A stretch of DNA of 64,000 nucleotides from Ectothiorhodospira lacustris (GCF_022227845.1 NZ_JAJNQN010000022.1:1-64000), one strand, 5' to 3'. Positions 1 to 7,562 are shown, numbered from the stretch's first letter. A program made the numbers and translations. The notes: a model not told the origin generated them from the letters alone.

Positions 1-45
1 AATCCGATAATCAAGTGAATTATTAATAATCAATGGAGTAGCAAA

Positions 46-1356
46 TTGGAAATATACACTCTTCTGATTAAAGGACTATTCGGTCACTTTAATCACAAAG
101 TTAATTTTAAAGACGGTAATATTACAATAATCACCGCACCGAATGGCTACGGAAAGACAGTTTGCCTAAAGGTCATTGATGCAATTTTCAACAGAAAGCT
201 TTCATTCTTGTGTGATCTACACTTCAAGTCGATTGAGATGCACACCTCTCAAGGGATTATAGTTATCGATAAAAGTGATGAAGAAAACGGCAGCAGCATC
301 GTGCTGGGTCACAGTGAGATAAATGACCCGCATGAATATTCGAAAGACTATGAGTTTTCTAAATCCAAGAAAATATCAATTTCATCCATTGATAAGTTTA
401 TCCCATTCTTGCATCGAGTTGGACCAAGAGAGTGGGAGGATCATAGGACAGATGAAATATTTAGCATTGAAGAGGTGATAGAAAATTTCTCAGAGTATCT
501 GCCTGAAGAGTTTACTACTAAAACGTTACCACAATGGTATCTAGATTTTAGCGATTCGTTAAATGCTCACTTCATTCAGGACCAGAGGCTTATACAAAGG
601 AAGATTAACTCTCCTCACCATGCGAGAAGAAAAAGCTTTGTTGATACAATCGAGAAGTATGCTGATGAGCTTTCGAACTTGATCCGAGAATCAGGTTTTA
701 GGTCTGCTCAGGTTTCCCAACAGCTTGACACAACGTTTCCTGTAAGGTTGCTACGAAAAGATAAATCTCCTCCACTTTTGAATAAAGAAGAGCTCAAATA
801 TGAGCTCCAAAAGCTTCAGGAAAAAAGGTCAGAGCTGTCTGCTTTCAATTTACTCGTATCTGAACAGCATTTGCCAGCACTTCAGGTTCTAGACGAAATT
901 AAAGACGAAGACAAAAAGGTTCTGACGCTATACGTACAGGATACGATCGAAAAACTTTCTGCGTACGAAAAAATCTACAAAAAAATTGAGTTGTTCTCTC
1001 GTATATTAAATACTAAACGACTTTCATTTAAAAAAATTAAAGTTAACTCCGAAAGCGGGTTTTACTTCGAAACTGAAAAAGGAAAACCTTTAAAGCCAAC
1101 CCAGCTATCTTCAGGTGAGCAGCACCAAGTGGTTCTTTTGTATGAGCTTATATTTAAAACCGAAAAAAATGTCTTGGTTCTAATCGATGAGCCGGAGATC
1201 TCATTGCACGTTGCATGGCAGAAAGAGTTCCTGAAAGATCTCAAGGAGATTATCGAGATCCAAAACATGCCTGTTGTGATTGCTACTCATTCGCCACAGA
1301 TTATTGATGGGAATTGGGATCTTACTGTGGATTTAGAAGGGGGTGGATCAATATGA
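46..1356 (+). CDS. ariA: AAA/ABC-type ATPase, AriA-like subunit of a PARIS anti-phage system
   Basis: 436 residues from a TTG codon; GGAG at 35-38 sits seven bases upstream. ATPase motifs of the OLD/AAA_15 kind are intact: Walker A APNGYGKT (31-38), ABC signature LSSGEQ (354-359), Walker B VLVLIDEPE (376-384) and the H-loop ATHSPQ with His415. Between them is a charged, partly helical insert (about 240-330). The stop overlaps the next start (ATGA), so the two proteins are made together. An AAA_15-type ATPase followed by a DUF4435 protein is the definition of PARIS, where AriA forms a scaffold that holds the AriB effector until a phage trigger releases it. Low-GC codon use differs from the rest of the window and fits transfer as a cassette. 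Alternative: another OLD-like ATPase/TOPRIM pair. Confidence 0.75.
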   Translation: MEIYTLLIKGLFGHFNHKVNFKDGNITIITAPNGYGKTVCLKVIDAIFNRKLSFLCDLHFKSIEMHTSQGIIVIDKSDEENGSSIVLGHSEINDPHEYSKDYEFSKSKKISISSIDKFIPFLHRVGPREWEDHRTDEIFSIEEVIENFSEYLPEEFTTKTLPQWYLDFSDSLNAHFIQDQRLIQRKINSPHHARRKSFVDTIEKYADELSNLIRESGFRSAQVSQQLDTTFPVRLLRKDKSPPLLNKEELKYELQKLQEKRSELSAFNLLVSEQHLPALQVLDEIKDEDKKVLTLYVQDTIEKLSAYEKIYKKIELFSRILNTKRLSFKKIKVNSESGFYFETEKGKPLKPTQLSSGEQHQVVLLYELIFKTEKNVLVLIDEPEISLHVAWQKEFLKDLKEIIEIQNMPVVIATHSPQIIDGNWDLTVDLEGGGSI

Positions 1357-2252
1357 GGAGGTATGTCGATGAAAATGATAAAAAGAACGAAATAAGGATG
1401 TTGTTTAGACACCCACTATACAGAGATAAAGTAATAATCATTGTCGAGGGCGGGTCAGATGTCCGTTTGTTTCGAGGGATTTTCCACTGTGAAAGAACCC
1501 AAGTTGAACCCATCGATGGTAAAAAAGAACTGCTGTCTGCAATGAATGATTTATCTATAGAATATCCAGAGCAAGTGTTAGCAATATGCGATGCGGATCA
1601 TGAAAACTTAACGGGAACTGCTAAGATGGCAGAGCAGTATTCCGTGTACATGACAGATTGTCATGATGCTGAGCTTATGATGATGCAGTCGCCGGCACTT
1701 GAGTCTTTCATCTATGAATACTCAACCTCTGAATATATTGATACTATGAAAAAGAGCCTTTTTGATATGGTACTTCAGGCAGCTTATCCAATCGGCATAT
1801 TGAGATGGATTAATTATGAGAAGAAGCTTAATTTGAATTTTAAAGGGCTGAACTTTAATGAGTTTTCCAGTATAGATAATTTAGATGTTACCATCGACAT
1901 GCAGTTTCTTGTAAACACCCTGCTTGAGAGGAGTAGGCTGAAACCACCTTTTGTTGACTATACTTATTTAATGTCCGAAATTGATATTTATACCCAAAGA
2001 AATGAAAACGGGATACAGGTTTGCTGTGGTCATGATGTAGCAAATTTAATAGCGATAATTTATCGGCAAAAGTCGATTTCCACTGATAGAAATACAGATG
2101 TAAAGAAGGTTGAATTAGCACTTAGGTTGTCATATCAAAAAGAGTACTTTTTTGATACCGATCTATTTGATCGGGTCTCTAGAAGACTTGGGAAATTTGG
2201 CGTTTCTATCGGAGCAAATGCTAACAAAGCAATGCACGCGACTAGCGCGTGA
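1353..2252 (+). CDS. ariB: DUF4435/TOPRIM effector, AriB-like subunit of a PARIS system
   Basis: I start it at ATG 1353, overlapping the ariA stop by four bases (ATGA) with GGGGGTGG just upstream; this gives 299 residues, the usual AriB size. An upstream GTG at 1314 is also in frame but lies deep inside ariA. TOPRIM-type acidic motifs are visible: IIIVEGGSD with Glu32 after a beta strand, and ICDADHEN with Asp80 and Asp82. In characterised PARIS systems AriB is a TOPRIM nuclease that cuts host tRNA after release from AriA, causing abortive infection. Whether this one does so is inferred. The last ten or so codons (NKAMHATSA) are encoded by the attC site, so the C-terminal tail is a by-product of cassette structure. 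Confidence 0.75.
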   Translation: MRRYVDENDKKNEIRMLFRHPLYRDKVIIIVEGGSDVRLFRGIFHCERTQVEPIDGKKELLSAMNDLSIEYPEQVLAICDADHENLTGTAKMAEQYSVYMTDCHDAELMMMQSPALESFIYEYSTSEYIDTMKKSLFDMVLQAAYPIGILRWINYEKKLNLNFKGLNFNEFSSIDNLDVTIDMQFLVNTLLERSRLKPPFVDYTYLMSEIDIYTQRNENGIQVCCGHDVANLIAIIYRQKSISTDRNTDVKKVELALRLSYQKEYFFDTDLFDRVSRRLGKFGVSIGANANKAMHATSA

Positions 2253-2266
2253 TTGCGGCGTTATGT
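2219..2266 (+). other. attC site 1 (3' end of the PARIS cassette)
   Basis: R'' box TGCTAAC (2219-2225) and R' box GTTATGT (2260-2266) flank a palindrome. Left arm GCAATGCACGCG pairs with CGCGTGATTGC, leaving one unpaired G in the left arm (extrahelical base) and an ACTAG loop. Spacers next to the boxes are AAA and GGC. Cassette boundary is between G2260 and T2261. At 48 bp it is on the short side for attC. The ariB stop codon lies inside it. Confidence 0.82.
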
Positions 2267-2299
2267 GGACTTCACCTTTAGGCCACGGAAGAGGTTCTA

Positions 2300-2701
2300 A
2301 TGACTGATCATTTCGGTTCTTGTCTGTGTGGCACAGTGAGTTTTAAGGTAAAAGGTGATTTCGATAGCTTCTACCTGTGCCATTGTCTGCATTGCCAAAA
2401 AGACACAGGTTCGGCTCATGCGGCAAATCTATTCTCGCATTCCGCTAAATTGGTCTGGCAATCGGGTTCAGATGCTGTAGCTTCCTTTACGCTTCCTGGC
2501 ACTCGTCATAACAAAAGCTTTTGCAAGTTGTGTGGTTCAGCATTGCCAAATACACAGGTCGCGGGTTTGCTTGTTGTTCCGGCAGGGTGTTTGGACTCTC
2601 AAATAACGATGTTGCCTACGGCGCATATCTTCTCATCCAGCAAAGCTGTTTGGGATGAGCGGTTGGAGGAGGTGTCAAAGTTTGAGGGTCTACCAACGTG
2701 A
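2300..2701 (+). CDS. GFA-family (glutathione-dependent formaldehyde-activating enzyme-like) zinc protein
   Basis: 133 residues from ATG, with GGAAGAGG at 2286-2293. The zinc ligands of the GFA/CENP-V fold are all present: Cys8 and Cys10, the CHCLHC cluster (Cys27, Cys29, Cys32) and the pair Cys75/Cys78 in FCKLCG. The family is named after an enzyme proposed to add formaldehyde to glutathione, but most members have no proven substrate, so the function here is open. It is the only gene of its cassette (2261-2789), starting 40 bases after the recombination point. Short GFA proteins are common integron cargo in my recollection. Confidence 0.85.
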   Translation: MTDHFGSCLCGTVSFKVKGDFDSFYLCHCLHCQKDTGSAHAANLFSHSAKLVWQSGSDAVASFTLPGTRHNKSFCKLCGSALPNTQVAGLLVVPAGCLDSQITMLPTAHIFSSSKAVWDERLEEVSKFEGLPT

Positions 2702-2710
2702 ACCGCCACC

Positions 2711-2795
2711 ACATAACTAGTGCATTAAATTCGTTCCGGCCCGATGGGCCTCCACCGGACGCCCTAGTCGGGCGCCGTTTATGCAGGCGTTGTGC
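2711..2795 (+). other. attC site 2 (3' end of the GFA cassette)
   Basis: R'' ACATAAC (2711-2717) and R' GTTGTGC (2789-2795), 85 bp. Outer stem TGCATTAAA pairs with TTTATGCA, leaving one extrahelical T in the left arm; a second block CCCGA pairs with TCGGG. The right spacer is GGC, as in site 1. R'' matches the first bases of its own cassette (TTATGT at 2261) in reverse complement. Confidence 0.85.
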
Positions 2796-2832
2796 TTGAA
2801 GGGCCAACACTGTAACCGAGGGGAGATCCAAA

Positions 2833-3099
2833 GTGCCAACAATATCGATGTTCTACGGGATTATTGTGCGAATGTACTTCGCGCCGAAGGAGCATCCGCC
2901 GCCACACTTTCATGTCTACTACGGCGAATACAAGGCGATAGTGGATATCCGTACGTGCGAGATTATCGAAGGCAATCTTCCGAAGAAACAAACGAAACTT
3001 GCCTTGGCATGGGCGGAGCTTCGCCAAGACGAGTTGATGGCCGATTGGGAGTTGGTCATGAATGGTGAGGAACCATTCAAGATTCAGCCACTTCAGTAA
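2833..3099 (+). CDS. DUF4160 domain protein
   Basis: 88 residues from a GTG codon with GGGGAG seven bases upstream. The sequence has the family's recognisable core: an early FYGIIVRMYF strand, the EHPPPHFHVYYGEY motif and a helical WAELRQDELMADWE end. DUF4160 proteins are small, often located directly before a DUF2442 gene, as here (10 bp gap). The biochemical role is unknown; the pairing and the mobile setting have led to suggestions of a toxin-antitoxin-like module, which the sequence does not prove. A GTG start and one shared transcript with the next gene are the only regulatory hints. Confidence 0.85.
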   Translation: MPTISMFYGIIVRMYFAPKEHPPPHFHVYYGEYKAIVDIRTCEIIEGNLPKKQTKLALAWAELRQDELMADWELVMNGEEPFKIQPLQ

Positions 3100-3109
3100 G
3101 GTGAACAAA

Positions 3110-3376
3110 ATGCATCCATCAGTCACAAACGTTACTCCTTCTGACGACTATACGCTGCAAGTCGATTTTGACAATGGCGAGCGCGGGATACTAGATATGA
3201 AGCCGTATCTCGACTTCGGTGTTTTTCAGCGGCTGAAGGACCGAAATGCTTTTGAGCGTGTCCGGGTATCTTTTGATACGGTTGAGTGGGACTCTGGAAT
3301 AGATCTTGATCCGGAGTTTGTTTACGACAAATGCAGGCGAAATGGGGCACAACAAGGCGCTCCAGCCGACGCATGA
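3110..3376 (+). CDS. DUF2442 domain protein
   Basis: I start at ATG 3110 (AAGGTGA at 3098-3104), giving 88 residues beginning MHPSVTNV; a longer in-frame version from 3062 would overlap DUF4160 and lacks a ribosome site. The family pattern is visible: VTPSDDYTLQVDFDNGERGILDMKPYL, followed by VSFDTVEWDSGIDLDPEFVYD. Its last residues (about from GAQQGAPADA) are translated from the attC palindrome. It forms a two-gene cassette with DUF4160. Function unknown. Confidence 0.85.
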   Translation: MHPSVTNVTPSDDYTLQVDFDNGERGILDMKPYLDFGVFQRLKDRNAFERVRVSFDTVEWDSGIDLDPEFVYDKCRRNGAQQGAPADA

Positions 3377-3405
3377 AGCCGCGCGGCTGAGCGCTGGCGT
3401 TAGGC
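3347..3405 (+). other. attC site 3 (classical 59-base element)
   Basis: R'' GCACAAC (3347-3353) and R' GTTAGGC (3399-3405), a perfect GTTRRRY, exactly 59 bp apart end to end. Left arm GCGCTCCAGCCG pairs with CGGCTGAGCGC except for one extra C (extrahelical base). R'' is the reverse complement of GTTGTGC at the start of its own cassette. Recombination point between G3399 and T3400. Confidence 0.93.
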
Positions 3406-3420
3406 CACAAGGAGAACGAT

Positions 3421-3564
3421 ATGGCAATTGAAAATGTTCGTGCAGTGTATTTTCCATACCGCATACAAAAACAAGAAGATGGTTCGTGGGTTCTCCTTAA
3501 CAGAAACTACAAGCCTGTGGGTTTTAATACTGGCGAGTGGGCGGGGGTTTCTCGCGCAAAATGA
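3421..3564 (+). pseudogene. Truncated cassette ORF at the integron-chromosome junction
   Basis: ATG 3421 follows AAGGAGAA closely and opens a 47-codon frame beginning MAIENVRAVYFPYRI. From memory this resembles the first third of roughly 100-residue hypothetical proteins typical of integron cassettes. After about GFNTGEW (near 3540) the sequence turns into host-like DNA and the frame ends by chance at the start of the next gene. No attC matching this cassette's expected R'' (GCCTAAC, from its own start TTAGGC) is found downstream. I read it as a cassette cut off by deletion or recombination. It could instead be a genuine short ORF. Confidence 0.55.
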
Positions 3565-4628
3565 TGAAACATCGACTGATCCAAACCCTTTGCACGGCCG
3601 TCATCGCGGCGCTGATGCTGATCATCCCGGAGGCCAATAGCTGCACCCGGGTGGTGTACCTTGGGCCGGAGGATCGTATCGTTACCGGCCGCAGCATGGA
3701 CTGGAAGCTGCCGATGCTCAGCAATCTCTGGGCATTTCCCCGCGGCATGGCGCGGGACGGTGCCGCCGGCCCGCGTTCGGTGCAATGGACGGCCACCCAT
3801 GGCAGCCTGATCGTGTCAGGCTACGACATTTCCACCGCCGATGGCATCAACGAGGCGGGTTTGGTGGCCAACCTTCTGTGGGAGGTGGAGGCCACCTATC
3901 CCGAAGACGATGGGGCGACGCCGCGTATCTCGGTCTCGGTGTTCCCGCAATACCTGCTGGACCGTTATGCCTCCGTGGCAGAGGCGGTGGCCGACCTGCG
4001 CGAAAATCCCGTGCTGGTGGTGTCGGGTGAGGTGCCGGTGGGGCCGCCGGGGCGCGAGGCAACCGTCCATGTGTCGCTTTCGGACGCCGGCGGTGATAGC
4101 GCGGTCATCGAGTTCATCGCCGGCGAGATGGTTATCCACCATGACCGCGCCCATCAGGTCATGACGAATGAGCCGACCTACGAGCGGCAGCTTGCGATCC
4201 TCGAATACTGGCAGGGCGTGAACCCACGGGAGTTCATGCCCGGCACGGTACGCGCCACCGATCGTTTCGTGCGGGCGCATTTTTATGTGAACGCGGTGGT
4301 GCAAAGTGCCGACCCGCGCATTGCCGCGGCCTCGGTGTTCAGCGTGATCCGTCAGGTTTCTGTGCCCTGGGGCATCAGCATCGCCGACCAGCCCAACCTC
4401 TCGACGACTCGCTGGCGCGTGGTGGCCGACCACAAGCAGCTGCGTTATTACGTTGAATCCGTACTTTCGCCCAGCGTCTTCTGGGTGGATCTGAAGAATC
4501 TCGACCTTTCCGCGGGCGCGCCGGTGCGCAAGCTGGACTTGGGTGTGGATATGGAGCGCATCCTCTCGGGCGAGGTGTCGGATGCCTTCGTGCCGGCCAT
4601 GCCTTTTACTTTCCAGCCGGTCCCTTGA
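3561..4628 (+). CDS. Linear amide C-N hydrolase, choloylglycine hydrolase family (secreted)
   Basis: About 355 residues from ATG 3561. A hydrophobic signal segment (about 10-25) precedes Asn-Ser-Cys28, the expected N-terminal nucleophile after cleavage. Spacing matches the bile-salt hydrolase/penicillin V acylase family: Cys28, Arg44 (TGRSMDW) and Asp47, i.e. +16 and +19 from the nucleophile; a TNEPTYERQ segment supplies the conserved Asn and ATDRFVRAHF a likely Arg. Such enzymes cut linear C-N amide bonds (bile salts, penicillins, acyl-homoserine lactones); the substrate here is unknown. It is the first GC-rich host gene after the integron remnant. Its natural upstream region seems replaced: only a G-run in the broken cassette lies upstream, so expression may have changed. 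Confidence 0.85.
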   Translation: MMKHRLIQTLCTAVIAALMLIIPEANSCTRVVYLGPEDRIVTGRSMDWKLPMLSNLWAFPRGMARDGAAGPRSVQWTATHGSLIVSGYDISTADGINEAGLVANLLWEVEATYPEDDGATPRISVSVFPQYLLDRYASVAEAVADLRENPVLVVSGEVPVGPPGREATVHVSLSDAGGDSAVIEFIAGEMVIHHDRAHQVMTNEPTYERQLAILEYWQGVNPREFMPGTVRATDRFVRAHFYVNAVVQSADPRIAAASVFSVIRQVSVPWGISIADQPNLSTTRWRVVADHKQLRYYVESVLSPSVFWVDLKNLDLSAGAPVRKLDLGVDMERILSGEVSDAFVPAMPFTFQPVP

Positions 4629-4711
4629 GCCAAGCTCACTTTCGGCATTTCAGCGCCTTTCTTTATGAGATGCTTGTTTTTCCTTAATTTTTCCTGTTCT
4701 CTTTTTCCCGC

Positions 4712-4781
4712 GTCACTCCCGCGCAGGCGGGAGTCCAGGATTTTCAGTCTGTCACTGGACTCCCGCTTTCGCGGGAGTGAC
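4712..4781. repeat. Paired REP-like palindrome (copy A)
   Basis: Two hairpins in opposite order: GTCACTCCCGCG...CGGGAGTCCAG then CTGGACTCCCGC...GCGGGAGTGAC. Close relatives occur at 12785-12852, 37992-38061, 56822-56891 and 57867-57997. It lies between the convergent ends of the amide hydrolase gene and the feo operon and could act as a bidirectional transcript end. Degenerate GGAGTGACGG copies continue to about 4840. Confidence 0.85.
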
Positions 4782-4864
4782 GGCAGAGGGGCGCGAGAGT
4801 GATGGTGGGCTCCGGAGTGACGGTGGGTGCCGGAGTGACGGCAGCGAGTGCCACCCGAGTTTTC

Positions 4865-5026
4865 CTAACGACATTTCCCACCGCAGCCACCGCACTTCTG
4901 GTTGCCCCTTCGCGGCCACAGGCGTCGCCATAGAAAGATGATCGCCGCCAGCACGATGCCTCCGGTCACCAGGATGTCGATCCAGGTGACGGAGGGGGCC
5001 TGAACCAGGACGTCATGGGCTTCCAT
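4865..5026 (-). CDS. FeoB-associated Cys-rich membrane peptide
   Basis: A 53-residue frame starting MEAHDVLVQAP, overlapping the 3' end of feoB by 14 bases. It has one membrane span (about 15-33, WIDILVTGGIVLAAIIFLW), a positive patch (RRLWPRRG) and a C-terminal CGGCGGKC cluster. This layout is that of the FeoB-associated Cys-rich family, found as the last gene of feo operons and thought to assist ferrous iron handling in place of FeoC. Position, overlap and motif agree. Confidence 0.85.
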   Translation of the reverse strand: MEAHDVLVQAPSVTWIDILVTGGIVLAAIIFLWRRLWPRRGNQKCGGCGGKCR

Positions 5027-7562
5027 CGGCACGGTCTCCCGGTGATGCGGTGGCGAGTCCGGGCTTGACCATCCGTCGGGGCCACAGACCCACCACCAGT
5101 AGAAGGATCAGTATCAGGGTCCAGAAACCGACCATCATGTGGATGGCATCCAGCGCCAGCGCCTGCCCCAGGCTGTGGATGCCGCTGGCAATCAGCAGCC
5201 CCAGTGCGGCGGGGAAGACGATGGAAAAGAGCATCCAGCCGGTGGAGTCGGTCTGCACCCTGACCATGATGGCAGTGGCCAGACAGGGGGGGTAGATGGC
5301 GAAGAACACGAGCAGAGCCAGGGCTACCAGGGCGCCGTCGGTGGTGCCCATGGCTGTGCCCATGCGCTCTTCCAGTGGTTGATTGGACCCTTCTTCCTGC
5401 TGGAACAGCACTCCCAGGGTGGCCACGGCGCTTTCACGCGCGGCGAAGGAACTGAGCAGTGCCACGTTGATCTTCCAGTCAAATCCCGCCGCCCGGGTCA
5501 GCGGCTCCAGGGCTTGCCCCGTGCGTCCCAGCAGACTGTTGTGGATGCGGGTTTCCTGTATTTCCAGGCGCAGCAGCCGGCGCTCCTGGTCCAGGGTGCG
5601 CAGGGCGCGATTGATGGCGCGGACATCCCGGTCGCCGCCGCCGGGGCGCACAAAGGAGAAATACACCGGATCGGCCTGTTCGAAGCGCCGGTCCAGTGAC
5701 TGGACAGCCTCCGGCGTGCTCAGGTTCATGCGCCTGGCCCGGTAGGCATTGGACAGACTCAGGGCCTGCATCAGCTGTTCAGGCGTCTGAAACAGGTGGG
5801 CATGGGGGTTGTCACGGATCTGGTCATGGAACTGGTTCAATGCGATCTGGGCGCGCTGTTCAAAGTTCTCTTGTTCTTCCGCTGACAGCCCCGGCAGATT
5901 CAAAAGGACGAAGATCACCACCGCCACCGCCAGCACGATGGTGCCCACCTTCTTGATGTAGAGCCAGGTCCGGTCGAGGGCACGGCGCATGACACCCCCG
6001 GCGGTGGGCAGGTGGTAGCGGGGCATCTCCATCACGAAGGGTACGGTCTCCATGGGCTTGAGCAGGGTGCGGGTCAGCAGCCAGGCCACCAGCAGGGCCA
6101 CCATGATGGTGATGGTGGCGATGAAGAACATGATCAGGCCCTTGTGATCGACGAAGAAGATGCCGATGAGCAGGGTGTACAGGGGGATCTTGGCCAGACA
6201 GTTCATGTAGGGCACGGTGAGGATGGTGGCCAGCCGTGCCCTGGGATCGGGGATCGCCCGGGTGGCCATCACGCCGGGGACGGCGCAGCCGCCGGCAAAG
6301 ACGCCGCCCAGGATCAGGGGCAGGGTGGACTGGCCGTGAAGTCCGAATCGGTGCAGCACCCGGTCCAGGATGAAGGCGATCCGTGCCATGTAACCGGAGT
6401 CTTCCAGTATGGCGATGAGGGCGAACAGGATCAGGAAGATGGGGACATAGTTGAGCAGGGTGTTGACGCTGTCCATGAGCCATAGTCCCAGGGATCGGGA
6501 CAACGGATCATGCAGAAAGCCCGCCGCTGGCAGCCAGTCCGCCGCCAGATTGCGGATCCCCGCCAGCAACGGCCAGGTGTATTGGGTCAGTTCGTAACCC
6601 TGCACGATGGCCGTGTGGTAGATCACGTAAATGGTGGCCAGCAGGAAGACCGGGGCCAGCCAGCGATTGAGCAGGAGGCGGTCCGCCCGCTCGGTCCAGC
6701 TGATCCGTTGCCCGCCGCTGTCCGTGTTCAGACACTGGGTCGTGATGTCGTGTGCGTGCCGGTCCCGCATCGTGATGACGTAGTCGGCCAGGTCCTGACC
6801 GCTACTCTGCTGGAACTGGCTGCGGCGGGTGCGCGCATCCTCCAGCAGCGTTTCCACCTCCGTCGGTGCCAGTCCATGTCGCAACAGGAGGGACTTGCCT
6901 TCCGGGTCGTTTTCCAGCAGGCGCAAGGCCATCCAGCGGTTTTTCAGGCTGCCGGGCAGGGCCGTCAGCATGGCACGGACATGGGGTTCCAGGGCACCGT
7001 AGCGGGGGAGTCTGGCGGCAATGCGGTGCTCGCCATCCAGCAGACTGATGGCCGCCCGCTTCAGTTGATCCAGGCCCTGACCGCGCCGGCCCACGGTCTC
7101 CACCACCGGTACGCCCAGCAGTTCGGCAAGCCGCCGTGGGTCGAGGGTGTGGCCCTGGCGCCGGACCACGTCACTCATGTTGAGGGCGCAGATCACCGGC
7201 AGGCCCATCTCCAGCAGTTGAAACGTCAGTGACAGACCCCGTTGCAACTGGGCGGCGTCCAGCACATGGATGCCCAGTGTCGGCGGCGAGTCCAGCAGGA
7301 AACTTCTGACCACCCGCTCCTCGGGTGAGAAGGCGGTGAGGCTGTAGGTGCCGGGCAGGTCCACCAGATTCAGGCGCCGATCCCCGAGATGCATCGGGCC
7401 CTGCTTCTTTTCCACCGTCACGCCCGGATAGTTGGCCACGTGCTGGCGCAGGCCGGTGAGGGCGTTGAACAGGGTGGATTTACCGCAATTGGGTTGCCCG
7501 ATGAGGGCGATGCCGCCCCGGATGTCGCCGGGGCGGGCAGTGGTCAGCGGGATGGTGTGCAT
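5013..7562 (-). CDS. feoB: Ferrous iron transporter FeoB
   Basis: 849 residues, slightly longer than E. coli FeoB. The N-terminal G domain shows G1 GQPNCGKST (22-30), G3 DLPG (68-71) and G4 NMSD (128-131). The membrane domain contains two gate-like repeats (around LPLILGGVFAGGCAVPGVMATR and the later AARESAVATLGVLFQQEEGS) separated by a long soluble loop near 555-690. It imports Fe2+ across the inner membrane with GTP binding as control. The start overlaps feoA by 19 bases, indicating coupled translation. Preceded in the operon by feoA and two periplasmic proteins, and by a candidate Fur box at 9027-9045. Confidence 0.96.
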   Translation of the reverse strand: MHTIPLTTARPGDIRGGIALIGQPNCGKSTLFNALTGLRQHVANYPGVTVEKKQGPMHLGDRRLNLVDLPGTYSLTAFSPEERVVRSFLLDSPPTLGIHVLDAAQLQRGLSLTFQLLEMGLPVICALNMSDVVRRQGHTLDPRRLAELLGVPVVETVGRRGQGLDQLKRAAISLLDGEHRIAARLPRYGALEPHVRAMLTALPGSLKNRWMALRLLENDPEGKSLLLRHGLAPTEVETLLEDARTRRSQFQQSSGQDLADYVITMRDRHAHDITTQCLNTDSGGQRISWTERADRLLLNRWLAPVFLLATIYVIYHTAIVQGYELTQYTWPLLAGIRNLAADWLPAAGFLHDPLSRSLGLWLMDSVNTLLNYVPIFLILFALIAILEDSGYMARIAFILDRVLHRFGLHGQSTLPLILGGVFAGGCAVPGVMATRAIPDPRARLATILTVPYMNCLAKIPLYTLLIGIFFVDHKGLIMFFIATITIMVALLVAWLLTRTLLKPMETVPFVMEMPRYHLPTAGGVMRRALDRTWLYIKKVGTIVLAVAVVIFVLLNLPGLSAEEQENFEQRAQIALNQFHDQIRDNPHAHLFQTPEQLMQALSLSNAYRARRMNLSTPEAVQSLDRRFEQADPVYFSFVRPGGGDRDVRAINRALRTLDQERRLLRLEIQETRIHNSLLGRTGQALEPLTRAAGFDWKINVALLSSFAARESAVATLGVLFQQEEGSNQPLEERMGTAMGTTDGALVALALLVFFAIYPPCLATAIMVRVQTDSTGWMLFSIVFPAALGLLIASGIHSLGQALALDAIHMMVGFWTLILILLLVVGLWPRRMVKPGLATASPGDRADGSP

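Larger units (their letters stand above)
1..3540 (+). mobile_element. Integron gene-cassette array (distal end, integrase not in window)
   Basis: All genes read on the plus strand and each cassette ends in an attC-like imperfect palindrome. Three sites are seen, with recombination points after G2260, G2789 and G3399. The cassette at 2261-2789 starts TTATGT and its R'' box is ACATAAC; the one at 2790-3399 starts TTGTGC and its R'' box is GCACAAC. Each R'' is the exact reverse complement of G plus the cassette's own first six bases, as expected for a circularised cassette. The first part is clearly AT-richer than the GC-rich chromosome after 3,560. No integrase is in view; by orientation it would lie to the left, or be absent (a CALIN). 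The right limit is approximate, because the last cassette is broken. Confidence 0.85.

Noticed and set aside
46-2252. Retron, Gabija or Septu identity for the ATPase/TOPRIM pair
   Set aside because: No reverse transcriptase, UvrD-like helicase or HNH partner; the separate DUF4435 protein fits PARIS best.
4858-4875. TCCTAAC as a possible R'' box for the broken fourth cassette
   Set aside because: It does not match the expected GCCTAAC, no palindrome or GTT follows, and it is the end of the FeoB-associated gene.
5139-6485. Long plus-strand frames opposite feoB
   Set aside because: Antisense shadows of a GC-rich gene, with low-complexity composition and no motifs; the same applies to frames opposite gltB, mrp, acnD and jetC.
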